A stretch of DNA of 64,000 nt from an uncultured Flavobacteriaceae bacterium (GTDB taxonomy: Bacteria; Bacteroidota; Bacteroidia; Flavobacteriales; Flavobacteriaceae): positions 2,170,001 through 2,234,000 of the forward strand of contig CALSTV010000001.1 of the NCBI GenBank assembly GCA_943789365.1. The letters run 5' to 3'. The notes beneath the pieces were generated by a model. It was given only the letters and a program-made list of their open reading frames with translations. It was not told the origin of the DNA and searched no databases. Below, piece by piece: positions 1 to 9,257 of the stretch (position 1 is the first letter of the stretch; every line of letters starts with the position of its first letter). The position numbers and the translations under genes are program-made.

Positions 1-1518
1 GTGTTTGGTATCGTAGCAAGCATAACTTGAACCTCCTAGGTTTTGGTCGAAATATTGAATATAATCTACATCACCTTTTTCTACCATTTTAGTGACTTCA
101 CCAAGCACTACATCGGTTACAAACTGGTTGGCTGGACACATATCATAGCCAAAACGTTGTCCTCTGAGAAATACAGGAGAGGCACATACGTTGACTTCAG
201 AATACTCGCCATTTGGTGCTTTTTTCATGATGCTTTCCAAACCTAACTCATTGAATTCTTTTGTTTTATTGTAAGTAGTGTCGGTATAACTTTGGATGGT
301 ATAGCCCATACCACTTGCATACAATCCGATATAATTACCCTTGTCGTGCAAACCTTTTACAAATTTGTCGAAGTTTTCAGTACCACCGTAAGGGGGCCAA
401 ACATAAGGAGGAGCCCAAGGGGCAGATCCTTCCCAGTGCATCAATAATGACATCACCTTACTGTCGAAAGCACCGCCTAGATTTTCTAGTATTGGTAGTG
501 CGTTGGTATAAGGGTATAGTGCATTCGGAGGCATGGTACCATCATTTGTATCATGTTCTCCTCTTACTGGATACGTTACTACAACTGGCGAATCAAAATA
601 CCAGTCTGGTAAGTTTTTATTGTCAACCAATTTTGCAGGGCGCGGGATCTTTGAAGATTCTGACCAATCTCTGTAGATATCGGCAGCATCGTACCAATCA
701 CCATCAAAAGTTCCGAGTACTACATCATAAGGCAATGTATAGGTTCCTTTGCCTACGCCTTCAGTAAAGAGGTGGTATTCCAACTTAATTCCATTCTCAC
801 CTGCTTTGCAGTATTCAATTCCTTTTACGTGGGCTGCGTCGTCATGGGTTGCCATATACAAACTTGCTTTGGGAGCGTAATATGCCATAAATTGCATTTG
901 AGCAGAAGAAGGGTACAAGCCTATCCATCCTAACATATACGGATGTTCGATAGGGCGGTATTTTCTGACTCCTGTTTCACGCACTTCCATATCTTCTACA
1001 ACGACACCTTCTTGTGCTGGCCAAAAAAGGCGACTGTCTCCACCTGTAGCTACCAAGTCGTTTGGCACGACTACATTTGGAAAATCGATATAATCCATCA
1101 AATAAGGAGTGTTATTTTCTATCTCAATATTCCAGTTCATAAATGGGGAATCTTCCGATACATCAACCGTTACCAAAGCCGTAAAATCATAGCCTTCAAA
1201 ACCTGAATAGGCAATGCTTATTTTTCCATTTGATTGTTTGATTTCACATACTTTCGCCGAATTACTATTGACTTTGATCATCTTTCCACCTTGATTTCTA
1301 TCGAGGAAGTTGATTTCAAACAAGGCTGCTTTCGCATTGTCTAGGACAATCATGTTTTTGCCATTTTTTTCGATGGCTTCGATGGCTCCGTTTTCTTTGT
1401 TGATTGCAAGTTTGTAAAACTCATTTTCAAAAAGGTTAGGATTTTTACAATTTTCTACACAGCTAGAAAAGAGTAGGGCTACAGCCACTAGCATTAGGGA
1501 TTTATACATGGTCTTCAT
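1..1518 (-). CDS. Lipoprotein, DUF6259-like putative glycosidase (3' end outside window)
   Basis: An uninterrupted minus-strand frame runs from ATG at 1518 to the window edge, giving 506 codons without a stop, so the C-terminus is missing. The first residues are basic then hydrophobic and end in a lipobox (LLFSSC), so the protein is probably an outer-surface lipoprotein. The next ~200 residues look like a beta-sandwich. After that come aromatic-rich segments such as DWYDAADIYRDW, HWEGSAPWAPP and QYFDQNLGGSSYACYD, which remind me of the TIM-barrel part of DUF6259 proteins found in polysaccharide-degradation loci. The family name is from memory and not searched. It lies 22 bp downstream of a sulfatase remnant on the same strand and diverges from the GH2 operon. 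A glycosidase role is inference. Confidence 0.6.
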   Translation of the reverse strand, partial: MKTMYKSLMLVAVALLFSSCVENCKNPNLFENEFYKLAINKENGAIEAIEKNGKNMIVLDNAKAALFEINFLDRNQGGKMIKVNSNSAKVCEIKQSNGKISIAYSGFEGYDFTALVTVDVSEDSPFMNWNIEIENNTPYLMDYIDFPNVVVPNDLVATGGDSRLFWPAQEGVVVEDMEVRETGVRKYRPIEHPYMLGWIGLYPSSAQMQFMAYYAPKASLYMATHDDAAHVKGIEYCKAGENGIKLEYHLFTEGVGKGTYTLPYDVVLGTFDGDWYDAADIYRDWSESSKIPRPAKLVDNKNLPDWYFDSPVVVTYPVRGEHDTNDGTMPPNALYPYTNALPILENLGGAFDSKVMSLLMHWEGSAPWAPPYVWPPYGGTENFDKFVKGLHDKGNYIGLYASGMGYTIQSYTDTTYNKTKEFNELGLESIMKKAPNGEYSEVNVCASPVFLRGQRFGYDMCPANQFVTDVVLGEVTKMVEKGDVDYIQYFDQNLGGSSYACYDTKH

Positions 1519-1540
1519 TGGTTTAATTATGATTTTAATT

Positions 1541-1968
1541 TTATTCAATTACACTAGCTGACTTTTCCTCGTACAGCAATTCAATTTCTTTGATTTTTCT
1601 ATTTTTTATTCGTTCTAAGAGAAGCCTTGTTTCTTGTGCATTTGGCATTCTTTCAGGGATTAGGCTTTTCGTATTTGATTTTTTATAAGATCAATAGGGC
1701 GTCCCAATATTTCTCCTGTATGCCCTTTCACACCTAGGTTGACATTTTCAAGTCCACAGAGAAGTGTTATCTCATTTTTGCTTACCATGGTGTCGTCATA
1801 TTTGCGCATCCATGCAAGTGATTTTTCAAATAGCTCTTGCCTGATTTCTGTATAATTTGGGTCGGAAAATATAAACACCAGATTGGGTTTTGTTTTTTGA
1901 CCATATACCTTTGAAAAAAGGAATAGGGTACACATGAATAGCTTTAGGAAATTGGAAATTAGTTTCAT
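1541..1968 (-). pseudogene. Sulfatase remnant with large internal deletion and a frameshift
   Basis: The N-terminus has a signal peptide ending in VYGQ followed by KPNLVFIFSD, the standard opening of S1 sulfatases. The sequence then jumps straight to PNYTEIRQELFEKSLAWM, which resembles the C-terminal tail of such enzymes. The whole catalytic core, including the Cys-x-Pro/Ala-x-Arg formylglycine motif, is absent. A normal enzyme is about 450-550 residues and this frame has 102. The frame stops at 1660, but another frame continues with ERMPNAQETRLLLERIKNRK to a stop at 1541, so a frameshift is also likely. I read it as a dead gene formed by an in-frame deletion of roughly 350-400 codons. The C-terminal match is by pattern only. 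Confidence 0.65.
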
Positions 1969-2659
1969 TCTATAGAAATAAATATTGGTTTATAGGTTTC
2001 TACTAATACGGTGGAAACTACAAATACCCTTATCTTTTTTTACATGTTTTTATTAAATAATTGTCTAGTCTTTTAATTACTAAACCGCACGTGATAAAAA
2101 AAAGTGAGTAAAATCACATTGATAAAAGGATTGTGTCTAAAAGATGTAATTATAGGACATAAGAAAACCCTACAGAAAGAATAGGCATGGTGAGGAAAGT
2201 TTCTTTAGGGTTGATTGGAAATCGAAGTTTAATGGGAAATAAGGTGGGATATTGTTTGCAATAATTGTCAATGTTTTTTTTGACAGAGTTGCATGAGAAC
2301 ACCAAATAGATTTGCTTCATTTTTTGTTTTTTTACCAATCATGTTGCCATTAGTTAAACCATATATGCGATGTTTACCTAAATTAATAAGAATAGACCGA
2401 CTCTAAAAAAGAATATTTACACGACACTTATTAATAAATCAAGTACGGCATTAATTAATAATATGAACACGTTTTAATGCAGTAATCTTATTCTGATTGT
2501 AAACAAAACATTATAAAAAGATGGCAACATCAAGTGAATAGTTAGCTGAATCATTGGTAAAATTAAAAATAGTGCAGATTGGTATATTCCTTCCGATCTA
2601 TATTTTTTTAAACAGGTCCGCGCTATACAAAAGCCTTTGCGTCCAACAGAATTAAGAGA
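1969..2659. other. Intergenic region between divergent carbohydrate genes
   Basis: About 690 bp of AT-rich DNA with no convincing gene. A 62-codon minus frame (2150-2338) has no start context, signal or familiar motif and I do not call it. The right end leads into the GH2 operon promoter. The left end should hold the promoter for the sulfatase remnant and lipoprotein, but I find no clear TAnnTTTG box there. Confidence 0.5.
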
Positions 2660-2690
2660 TTGGGATTCTTCTTGATGTCTATTAGTTTTG
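2660..2690 (+). promoter_or_regulatory. Bacteroidota-type promoter for the GH2-esterase operon
   Basis: TTG at 2660-2662 and TAGTTTTG at 2683-2690 are separated by 20 bp, matching the TTG-N17-23-TAnnTTTG consensus of Bacteroidota housekeeping promoters. Transcription would start near 2697, leaving a leader of about 75 nt before the ATG at 2772. Confidence 0.55.
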
Positions 2691-2771
2691 TGCTAGGATT
2701 CTGTTCTTTTTGTGTCAAAATAGCTCAGGTGCTTTGGCTAATTTGCATCTTGCAAATACGGTCGCATAAAA

Positions 2772-5342
2772 ATGAAAAACACCCTACACTTTCTATTCGT
2801 AATTCTTTTGATAAGCTTGTGCTCTTGCGCTAATCCTGAAGCAGCAGACGTACGCGTCAAAAAGAATAGCAACCGAGATTGGCAGTTTACCTTTAGTCAA
2901 CCAGAAGACGATTTCTCTAAAGATATCACTACTAAAGGAAGCTGGGAAGCCATAGGGTTGCCGCATAGTTTTAGTCTACCTTATTTTCGTTCAGAAAGCT
3001 TTTATGAAGGTTTTGGCTGGTATCAAAAGTCATTGCATATTGAAGAGGCATGGATTGGTAAGCACCTTCAATTGGAATTTGACGGCGTTTTTCAAGTAGC
3101 AGAAGTCTTTATAAACGGCGAAAAAGTGGGTGAGCACCGTGGAGGATATACAGGGTTTGCCCTAGATGTTACAAAAAATGTACAAGCAGGAGAAAATTTG
3201 TTGGCAGTACGTGTCAACAATCTTTGGGACGCCCAACTGGCACCTAGAGCTGGAGAACATGTGTTTAGCGGAGGTATTTACAGAGACGTTTATCTCACCA
3301 TAACCCATCCTTTACATGTAGCATGGAACGGAACTTTTGTAACGACTCCAAAAGTAAGCGAAGATGCAGCAACTGTGCGAGTGCAAACTACCGTAAATAA
3401 CAAAAGTGTTTCTGAAAAAACCTTTAAAATAAAATCTGTAATTCTCGATGCCAACGATAACAAAGTCTCTGAGATTTCAGAAAACAGAACACTAAAAGCC
3501 AATTCAAGTACGGATATTACCCAAACAAGTACACTTATTAAAAATCCGAAATTGTGGTCACCGCAGGCTCCGAACTTATACAAAGTAAAAACGTATCTCT
3601 ATGAAAATGAAATAATCGTAGATACCTACGAAACCAGCTTCGGATTTCGCTGGGTGGAATGGACGGCCGATAAAGGCTTTTTCTTAAACGGAAAACACCT
3701 GTACTTAGAAGGAGTAAACGTGCATCAAGATCATGCCGGTTGGGGAGATGCGATTACAAAAGCAGGAGTCTATCGCGATTTAAAATTAATGAAAGATGCA
3801 GGTTTCAACTTAATCAGAGGTTCACATTATCCACATCATCCCTACTTTACAAAAGTTTGTGACGAATTGGGGCTCCTATTTCTCCCTGAAAACTGTGTTT
3901 GGGGAATAGGCGGACATACCGGAGATGGTTATTGGAATGCCAGTACCTACCCAATTGAAGAGAAGGACAAAGTAGCCTATGAAAAAAGTGCTGCACAAAC
4001 CTTAGAGGAACTTATTAAAATCAATAGAAACAGTCCATCCGTAATTGCCTGGAGTATGAGTAACGAACCTTTCTTTTCTGCCAATGAGGTGATGGATGAC
4101 ATGAAAGGACTTTTAAAAGATTTGGTAGCGCAATCACATAAATTAGATCCAACTCGTTTGGCAATGATCGGTGGTGCACAGCGAAAAGGGGTCGATGTTT
4201 TGGGAGATATTGCCGGCTACAACGGAGATGGTGCCACCCTATATCGCAATCCCGGTTTTCCAAATATGGTAAGTGAATACGGGTCTTGTGTAACAGACCG
4301 TCCGGGAGAATATACGCCTTGTTGGAGCAGTCATTTAAATGACGGAGAAAAGCCCGCTTGGAGAAGTGGTCATGCCATTTGGTGTGGATTTGACCACGGA
4401 AGTATTGCCGGAAATATGGGCGAAATGGGTATTGTAGATTTCTTTAGAATTCCAAAACGTTCCTGGTATTGGTACCGCAACTATTTTAGAGGTATTGCAC
4501 CTCCGGAATGGCCTGTGGAAGGCACACCGAAAAGTCTCAAATTATTTGCCGATAAAACCACCATTCAGGGAACGGATGCCACAGACGACGTACATATCAA
4601 TGTGCAGGTAATCGGAGAAAGTGGAAAACATATTTCCAACAGTCCGGATATTACCTTGACAATAATTTCAGGTCCGGGAGAGTTTCCTACGGGAAGAAGT
4701 ATCACCTTCAAAAAAACGACCCGAAATGACATTCAGATACTGGACGGACATGCGGCTATGGAATTCCGTAGTTATGAAGGAGGAACCACGGTGATTGAAG
4801 CCACTTCCAAAGGTTTAGAGTCGGCAACAATTGAAATAGTAACCATCGGAAAGCCTGGGTTTGAAACAGGTGTAACCGCTGTACGAAAAGAAAGATCGTA
4901 TGTAAATTACAGACTTCTAAAAGCGATGGAAGAAGGAGAGGCCGTTAAGATTAGTGATGCACGTCCAACCAGAACCAATTCAACAAGCAGTAGTACGCCA
5001 TTGTTTGCCAACGATGGACATAAATGGAGAAGATGGAAGCCCGGATTGGTCGATGGAAAAGTTTGGTGGGAATTGGATATGGAGAATTTCTATGCGCTGG
5101 AGAGAGTAGAGCTTTCCTTTCACAATTCTTCAAATCTAAAAGTGCTTATTGAAACTTCAGAAAATCAAAAGGACTGGATCAAAGTTGCAGAAGGAAATTA
5201 CAGTGCTGCTAAAAAAGAAATGCTAAACTTTTCGATTATTGATACAACCAAAGTTCGCTTTTTAAAAGTGTCGATTACAGCAAAAGGCAAAAACCCACAT
5301 GTGGAGATTGGAGAAATAGAAGTATTTGGAAAAACAAATTAA
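2772..5342 (+). CDS. GH2 family glycoside hydrolase lipoprotein (beta-galactosidase/glucuronidase type)
   Basis: An 856-residue retaining glycosidase of family GH2, expected to cleave beta-linked galactose-like or uronic acid residues from the non-reducing end of oligosaccharides. The N-terminus has a lipobox (SLCSC, Cys19), so it is probably anchored in the outer membrane or periplasm. Domain order: jelly-roll sugar-binding domain (about 30-190), Ig-like domain (about 190-300), TIM barrel (about 300-600), then beta-sandwich domains ending in an F5/8 type C-like module (about 740-850). The acid/base is Glu432 in WSMSNEPF and the nucleophile is Glu502 in VSEYGS. It heads an operon; the esterase start lies 4 bp after its stop. 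Substrate is unassigned; neighbouring sulfatases suggest a sulfated galactan-type glycan. Confidence 0.9.
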   Translation: MKNTLHFLFVILLISLCSCANPEAADVRVKKNSNRDWQFTFSQPEDDFSKDITTKGSWEAIGLPHSFSLPYFRSESFYEGFGWYQKSLHIEEAWIGKHLQLEFDGVFQVAEVFINGEKVGEHRGGYTGFALDVTKNVQAGENLLAVRVNNLWDAQLAPRAGEHVFSGGIYRDVYLTITHPLHVAWNGTFVTTPKVSEDAATVRVQTTVNNKSVSEKTFKIKSVILDANDNKVSEISENRTLKANSSTDITQTSTLIKNPKLWSPQAPNLYKVKTYLYENEIIVDTYETSFGFRWVEWTADKGFFLNGKHLYLEGVNVHQDHAGWGDAITKAGVYRDLKLMKDAGFNLIRGSHYPHHPYFTKVCDELGLLFLPENCVWGIGGHTGDGYWNASTYPIEEKDKVAYEKSAAQTLEELIKINRNSPSVIAWSMSNEPFFSANEVMDDMKGLLKDLVAQSHKLDPTRLAMIGGAQRKGVDVLGDIAGYNGDGATLYRNPGFPNMVSEYGSCVTDRPGEYTPCWSSHLNDGEKPAWRSGHAIWCGFDHGSIAGNMGEMGIVDFFRIPKRSWYWYRNYFRGIAPPEWPVEGTPKSLKLFADKTTIQGTDATDDVHINVQVIGESGKHISNSPDITLTIISGPGEFPTGRSITFKKTTRNDIQILDGHAAMEFRSYEGGTTVIEATSKGLESATIEIVTIGKPGFETGVTAVRKERSYVNYRLLKAMEEGEAVKISDARPTRTNSTSSSTPLFANDGHKWRRWKPGLVDGKVWWELDMENFYALERVELSFHNSSNLKVLIETSENQKDWIKVAEGNYSAAKKEMLNFSIIDTTKVRFLKVSITAKGKNPHVEIGEIEVFGKTN

Positions 5343-5346
5343 AAAA

Positions 5347-6258
5347 ATGAAAAAACAAAAGCTATTTATTTTAGGTATGTTGCTTCCGGTATTTGCAATG
5401 GGGCAACAGCAGGCAAAAGACACTATCCGCCTCTTTTTTTTAGGAGGGCAATCCAATATGGACGGTTATGGTTATACTAAGGAACTTCCAAAATCGTTAA
5501 AAAAAGACTTTAAAAATGTATGGATTTTTCATGGAAATCCGGTGCCGGATGAAAATCCAACGGGTGGTCAGGGAGCATGGGCTATTTTAAAACCGGGTCA
5601 TGGCGTTGGTTTTTCAGGCTATCAAAATAAAAATAAATTATCCAAGCGTTTTGGGTTGGAACTATCGTTTGCTCAAACCTTGCAAGAACGCTATCCAAAC
5701 GAAAAAATAGCATTGATAAAATACTCAAGAGGTGGAAGTTCTATCGATAGTCTTGCCGCAGGTAAGTTTGGTTCATGGGAAGCCGATTATCGAGGTACAA
5801 ATGGACTGAATCAATACGACCATTTTTTGAATACCGTAAAAAACGCCTTGGCAACGAGAGATATTGACGGCAACGGTAAAGACGATTATTTGGTGCCTAT
5901 GGGGATTCTTTGGATGCAGGGCGAAAGCGATGCCACTACCGAAGCCATTGCCAAAAAGTACTATGAGCATCTAAAACGACTCATGGATTTGATAAGAGCC
6001 AGCTTGCGAACAGATGATGTACCTGTAGTTATTGGAAAAATATCAGATTCCGGAAATAACGACAAAGGTAAAGTATGGGACTATGGGGAATTGGTACAGC
6101 ATGCTCAGGAAAAATATGCAAAAACAGACCCGTACGCTTCCATTGTGAGAAGCACCAAACACTACAAGTATTCAGATCGATGGCATTACGATAGCGACGG
6201 ATATATTGATTTAGGAAAAGAATTTGCCAAAGCCATTTATGAATTAAATAAAAAATAA
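5347..6258 (+). CDS. Sialate O-acetylesterase-type (SASA) SGNH carbohydrate esterase
   Basis: A 303-residue secreted esterase of the SASA/CE6-like group, expected to remove acetyl groups from sugars. I start at the ATG at 5347, four bases after the GH2 stop, because it gives a clean signal peptide (KKQKLFILGMLLPVFAMG); an ATG at 5326 would add seven residues in front and overlap the previous gene. The catalytic Ser36 lies in GGQSNM, the family block WMQGESD is present in the middle, and Asp277 and His280 lie in SDRWHYDSDG. Tight packing with the GH2 gene upstream and the next gene 7 bp downstream supports one operon. De-acetylation probably opens the glycan to the glycosidases; this is inference. 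Confidence 0.85.
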   Translation: MKKQKLFILGMLLPVFAMGQQQAKDTIRLFFLGGQSNMDGYGYTKELPKSLKKDFKNVWIFHGNPVPDENPTGGQGAWAILKPGHGVGFSGYQNKNKLSKRFGLELSFAQTLQERYPNEKIALIKYSRGGSSIDSLAAGKFGSWEADYRGTNGLNQYDHFLNTVKNALATRDIDGNGKDDYLVPMGILWMQGESDATTEAIAKKYYEHLKRLMDLIRASLRTDDVPVVIGKISDSGNNDKGKVWDYGELVQHAQEKYAKTDPYASIVRSTKHYKYSDRWHYDSDGYIDLGKEFAKAIYELNKK

Positions 6259-6265
6259 GAAGCAT

Positions 6266-7480
6266 ATGAAACCATATTTATACTCAAAATTATCAGCTGT
6301 TTGTTGTCTGCGTAAATTAACCCTGATGGTACTGATGATAGTTGGTGGAATACAAGTTCATGCACAAGAGTCACAGCTTGTTATTGAAGGGCTTATAAAA
6401 GACAACTACGAAATGGCCGTTCCATATGTGGCAGTTACCATCCCTTCAAAAAACATTGGTACCACCAGTACAGAAGAAGGTACTTTTTATCTCTCTTTAC
6501 AGCAAAGTAACCTACAAGACACAATTGTAGTATCGAGTATGGGCTTTAAGAGTTTTAAAATTAAAGTGGAAGATTACATCAAAAATGAAGATAGAACCAT
6601 TGTTTTAGAGGATGATGTCAACGAACTGGAAGCCGTAGAGATAAAAGATTCCAAAGAATATGTTCTCGAATCTATAAAAAATGCCGACGAAACTTTTATA
6701 GATGATACGCATCAGTTAAATATGATCTATCGCCGTACCGATGTACAACATGAGGTATCCAAGTTTTTTGTAGAGCATTATATGTCCATGCAAATGAAGG
6801 GACCTAAAAGCGAAATAAGAAAGATGCAGGTACATGAAGTTCGGAAATCTGCAGATTACCGAATTGTAAAAAGAAACCAGTGGGATCATGCCGCGGTGTA
6901 TATGATAAACATCAATCCTTTAAGAGACTTTTATGCCTCCTTAAAAAAAATGGACTGGAAAAAAACAGGAGATACCACTTACGATGGAGAAGATGTGGTA
7001 ATCTTAGAAGGAACCAAAGAAAAGGTAAAGAATGTAGGAAAACTGGTTACTACCGTGTATATAGGTTTTGATACTAATAACGTTTATAAAATAGAATGCT
7101 CTGCCGGAAATGCCGTTTACCAATACGCTAAAAATGCCGATGGAAAAATGTACCTCAGTTACCACAGAAGAGAATATCCAGGGAGGGAAACGATTTCTGC
7201 ACGGCATCAACAAGCGTTGGGACTAGATAAGCCGCAGATAACTTCAGCTTACAGACACGAAGCCTTTGTCTTGAGTGTGATTACAGACAAGAAAAAAATG
7301 ACCACCAAAGGTTATGACGCATCCAACAAGGAAATGGCAGATATCAAACTTCCTTATAATGAAGAATTTTGGAAGAATTTAAGTCTGCCTCCGGAAACTG
7401 CGTTTTATAAAAAAATCAAAGCGGAACTGGAATCCAATTATGGAGTGCCCTTAGAAACGCAATTTAAATTCGTAAATTAA
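6266..7480 (+). CDS. Carboxypeptidase-regulatory-like domain protein, secreted, unknown role
   Basis: A 404-residue protein with a long signal peptide ending near VHAQ. Residues 38-115 form a CarboxypepD_reg-like beta domain (ExLVIEGLIKD, VPYVAVTI, GTTSTEEGTFYLSL, DTIVVSSMGFKSF), the module also found at the N-terminus of TonB-dependent receptors. There is no receptor barrel; the rest (about 125-404) resembles the C-terminal part of DUF5686-like Bacteroidota envelope proteins, without catalytic motifs I recognise. It sits between the esterase and a sulfatase with 7-bp and about 50-bp gaps, so it is probably co-transcribed. A surface or scaffold role is a guess. Confidence 0.65.
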   Translation: MKPYLYSKLSAVCCLRKLTLMVLMIVGGIQVHAQESQLVIEGLIKDNYEMAVPYVAVTIPSKNIGTTSTEEGTFYLSLQQSNLQDTIVVSSMGFKSFKIKVEDYIKNEDRTIVLEDDVNELEAVEIKDSKEYVLESIKNADETFIDDTHQLNMIYRRTDVQHEVSKFFVEHYMSMQMKGPKSEIRKMQVHEVRKSADYRIVKRNQWDHAAVYMININPLRDFYASLKKMDWKKTGDTTYDGEDVVILEGTKEKVKNVGKLVTTVYIGFDTNNVYKIECSAGNAVYQYAKNADGKMYLSYHRREYPGRETISARHQQALGLDKPQITSAYRHEAFVLSVITDKKKMTTKGYDASNKEMADIKLPYNEEFWKNLSLPPETAFYKKIKAELESNYGVPLETQFKFVN

Positions 7481-7529
7481 AATTTAATAAAAGAACAAAG
7501 CCTGTTTGTATTGGGTGTTAATTAAAATT

Positions 7530-9119
7530 ATGAGAAGTCTTTCGAATATCATACTGATATTATTTTCTTTAAAGTTGTTATTGGCCTGCGATACAATAAA
7601 AAGTACACCACCTCCCAATGTGATTTTTATTTATGCCGATGATTTAGGACGCGGACTGCTATCGCATGAAGGGCAAAACATAATAAAAACACCCCATATT
7701 GATAAGCTTGCCCAATCTGGGGTACGATTTGAACATGCTTATGGAGGTATGTTTTGTGCCCCCGCCCGCGCCAGTTTGTTAACTGGGTACCACGATTTAC
7801 ACCCGAACAATTGGGAAATTTCCAGGGCAGGTTTGTATTCAGATATTACGAGGGGAAAATACACAAGAGATCAGGTCGAGATGGCCTATGATGCACAGGC
7901 ACGACTAGTACCTGAAAATGAGGTTTTTCTTGCCGAAGTATTTAAAAAAGCGGGTTATGTAACGGCTCAGGTAGGGAAGTTAGATTGGGGGTTTGCAACT
8001 ACACACAAACAATTGAAAAGACATGGTTGGGATTATTATTATGGTTATTATGACCATCAACGATGTCATGGTTTTTACCCTCCGTTCTTATTTGAAAATG
8101 GTGAGATGGTAACGATTGAGGGCAATACACGAGCGGATTGTGGAAAAACGGGGGAGATTGACGAAAATGGAGGCTATGAAGATCGGTGGAATATGGAGGG
8201 GAAACAAGTCTATTCCCAGAACCTTTTTTTAGAAAAGATGATAGGTTTTCTTGAGAAGTATAAAGACAGTAGCTTTTTCCTTTACCATCCTACACAGCTG
8301 CCTCACGGCCCAGTATCGATCCCTGAAATTCATCCGGATTTTAAATCGAATAACGAGCTTACGGAAATAGAAAAAACCTATGCATCTATGGTGAAAATGC
8401 TAGATGAACATGTAGGAATTCTTGTAGAAGAATTAAAGGAGTTGGGATTGTATGAAAACACAATTATTGTTTTCTCTGGAGACAACGGCCATGAAATTTA
8501 TTACCCTTCCGAAGGTAAAATCAACAAGCCAATGCTCAACATGAAAACCGGTAAGAAATTCGATAACATACATACCAAATATTACAGTGATTTGGTGGGT
8601 GATGTATTTAACGGAAATGATGGAATGGCAGGCATGAAACGCGATAATTGGGAGGGGGCTGTTCGGGTCCCGTTAATTTATCACTGGCCAGGAAAAATTG
8701 AAGGAGGAAAGACCATACATACCAGAGTAGCTAATTACGATATGATTAGTACTTTCGCTGAGCTTTTAAATGTTACGATTCCTGAAGATAAAGACGGACA
8801 TTCCTATTTCTCAGAGCTCATTGGAGAAGAAGCGAGCGAGGCACATGAGCACATTGTGTTTTCTTCATTTCATGGTCCCGCACTCGTAACTCAAGATGGA
8901 TGGAAAATTCGCTATTTTGCACCCAAGAATATCTGGCAGCTCTACTATTTACCTAATGACTACCGGGAAGAAAACGAGCTTTCAAAGCAACATGCTGAGC
9001 GTTTTGAAAAATTAAAACTACAGCTAGTCAAAGCTTGTGGTGGGGATCTAAATAAAGGATGGTTTTCATATGCATCTGGCATTTTAGAAAAACCAACTAT
9101 TTTAGGAGAAGATAGGTAG
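7530..9119 (+). CDS. S1 family sulfatase lipoprotein
   Basis: A formylglycine sulfatase of about 529 residues that should hydrolyse sulfate esters on a sugar. I use the ATG at 7530, not the one at 7506, because it starts a lipoprotein signal (SLKLLLAC). The opening PPNVIFIYADDLGRG supplies the metal-binding Asp pair. Cys76 in FCAPARASLLTG is the residue converted to formylglycine (C-x-P-x-R). FSGDNGHE supplies the second metal/sulfate-binding Asp-Asn group. Spacing is compatible with the upstream operon. It differs strongly from the two downstream sulfatases, so it probably acts on another sulfate position. The S1 subfamily cannot be fixed without a SulfAtlas comparison. Confidence 0.88.
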   Translation: MRSLSNIILILFSLKLLLACDTIKSTPPPNVIFIYADDLGRGLLSHEGQNIIKTPHIDKLAQSGVRFEHAYGGMFCAPARASLLTGYHDLHPNNWEISRAGLYSDITRGKYTRDQVEMAYDAQARLVPENEVFLAEVFKKAGYVTAQVGKLDWGFATTHKQLKRHGWDYYYGYYDHQRCHGFYPPFLFENGEMVTIEGNTRADCGKTGEIDENGGYEDRWNMEGKQVYSQNLFLEKMIGFLEKYKDSSFFLYHPTQLPHGPVSIPEIHPDFKSNNELTEIEKTYASMVKMLDEHVGILVEELKELGLYENTIIVFSGDNGHEIYYPSEGKINKPMLNMKTGKKFDNIHTKYYSDLVGDVFNGNDGMAGMKRDNWEGAVRVPLIYHWPGKIEGGKTIHTRVANYDMISTFAELLNVTIPEDKDGHSYFSELIGEEASEAHEHIVFSSFHGPALVTQDGWKIRYFAPKNIWQLYYLPNDYREENELSKQHAERFEKLKLQLVKACGGDLNKGWFSYASGILEKPTILGEDR

Positions 9120-9257
9120 TGTTAAAATTTATTTATTTGGGTTGCCTCAATTGTTAAGGTAATTATTAAGGCGTTTTTGATAATAAAAGGCAATCTGTTT
9201 TATTGAAAAAATCGTTTCTTTGAAGCAGTTTAAAAATTGGAATAAAAATATAAGAGT

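Noticed and set aside
315-1206. Plus-strand ORFs at the left edge
   Set aside because: They oppose a continuous 506-codon lipoprotein frame on the minus strand that has a lipobox and coherent protein composition.
2150-2338. 62-codon minus ORF in the first intergenic region
   Set aside because: No promoter, no familiar motif, no neighbour relation; length is expected by chance in AT-rich DNA.
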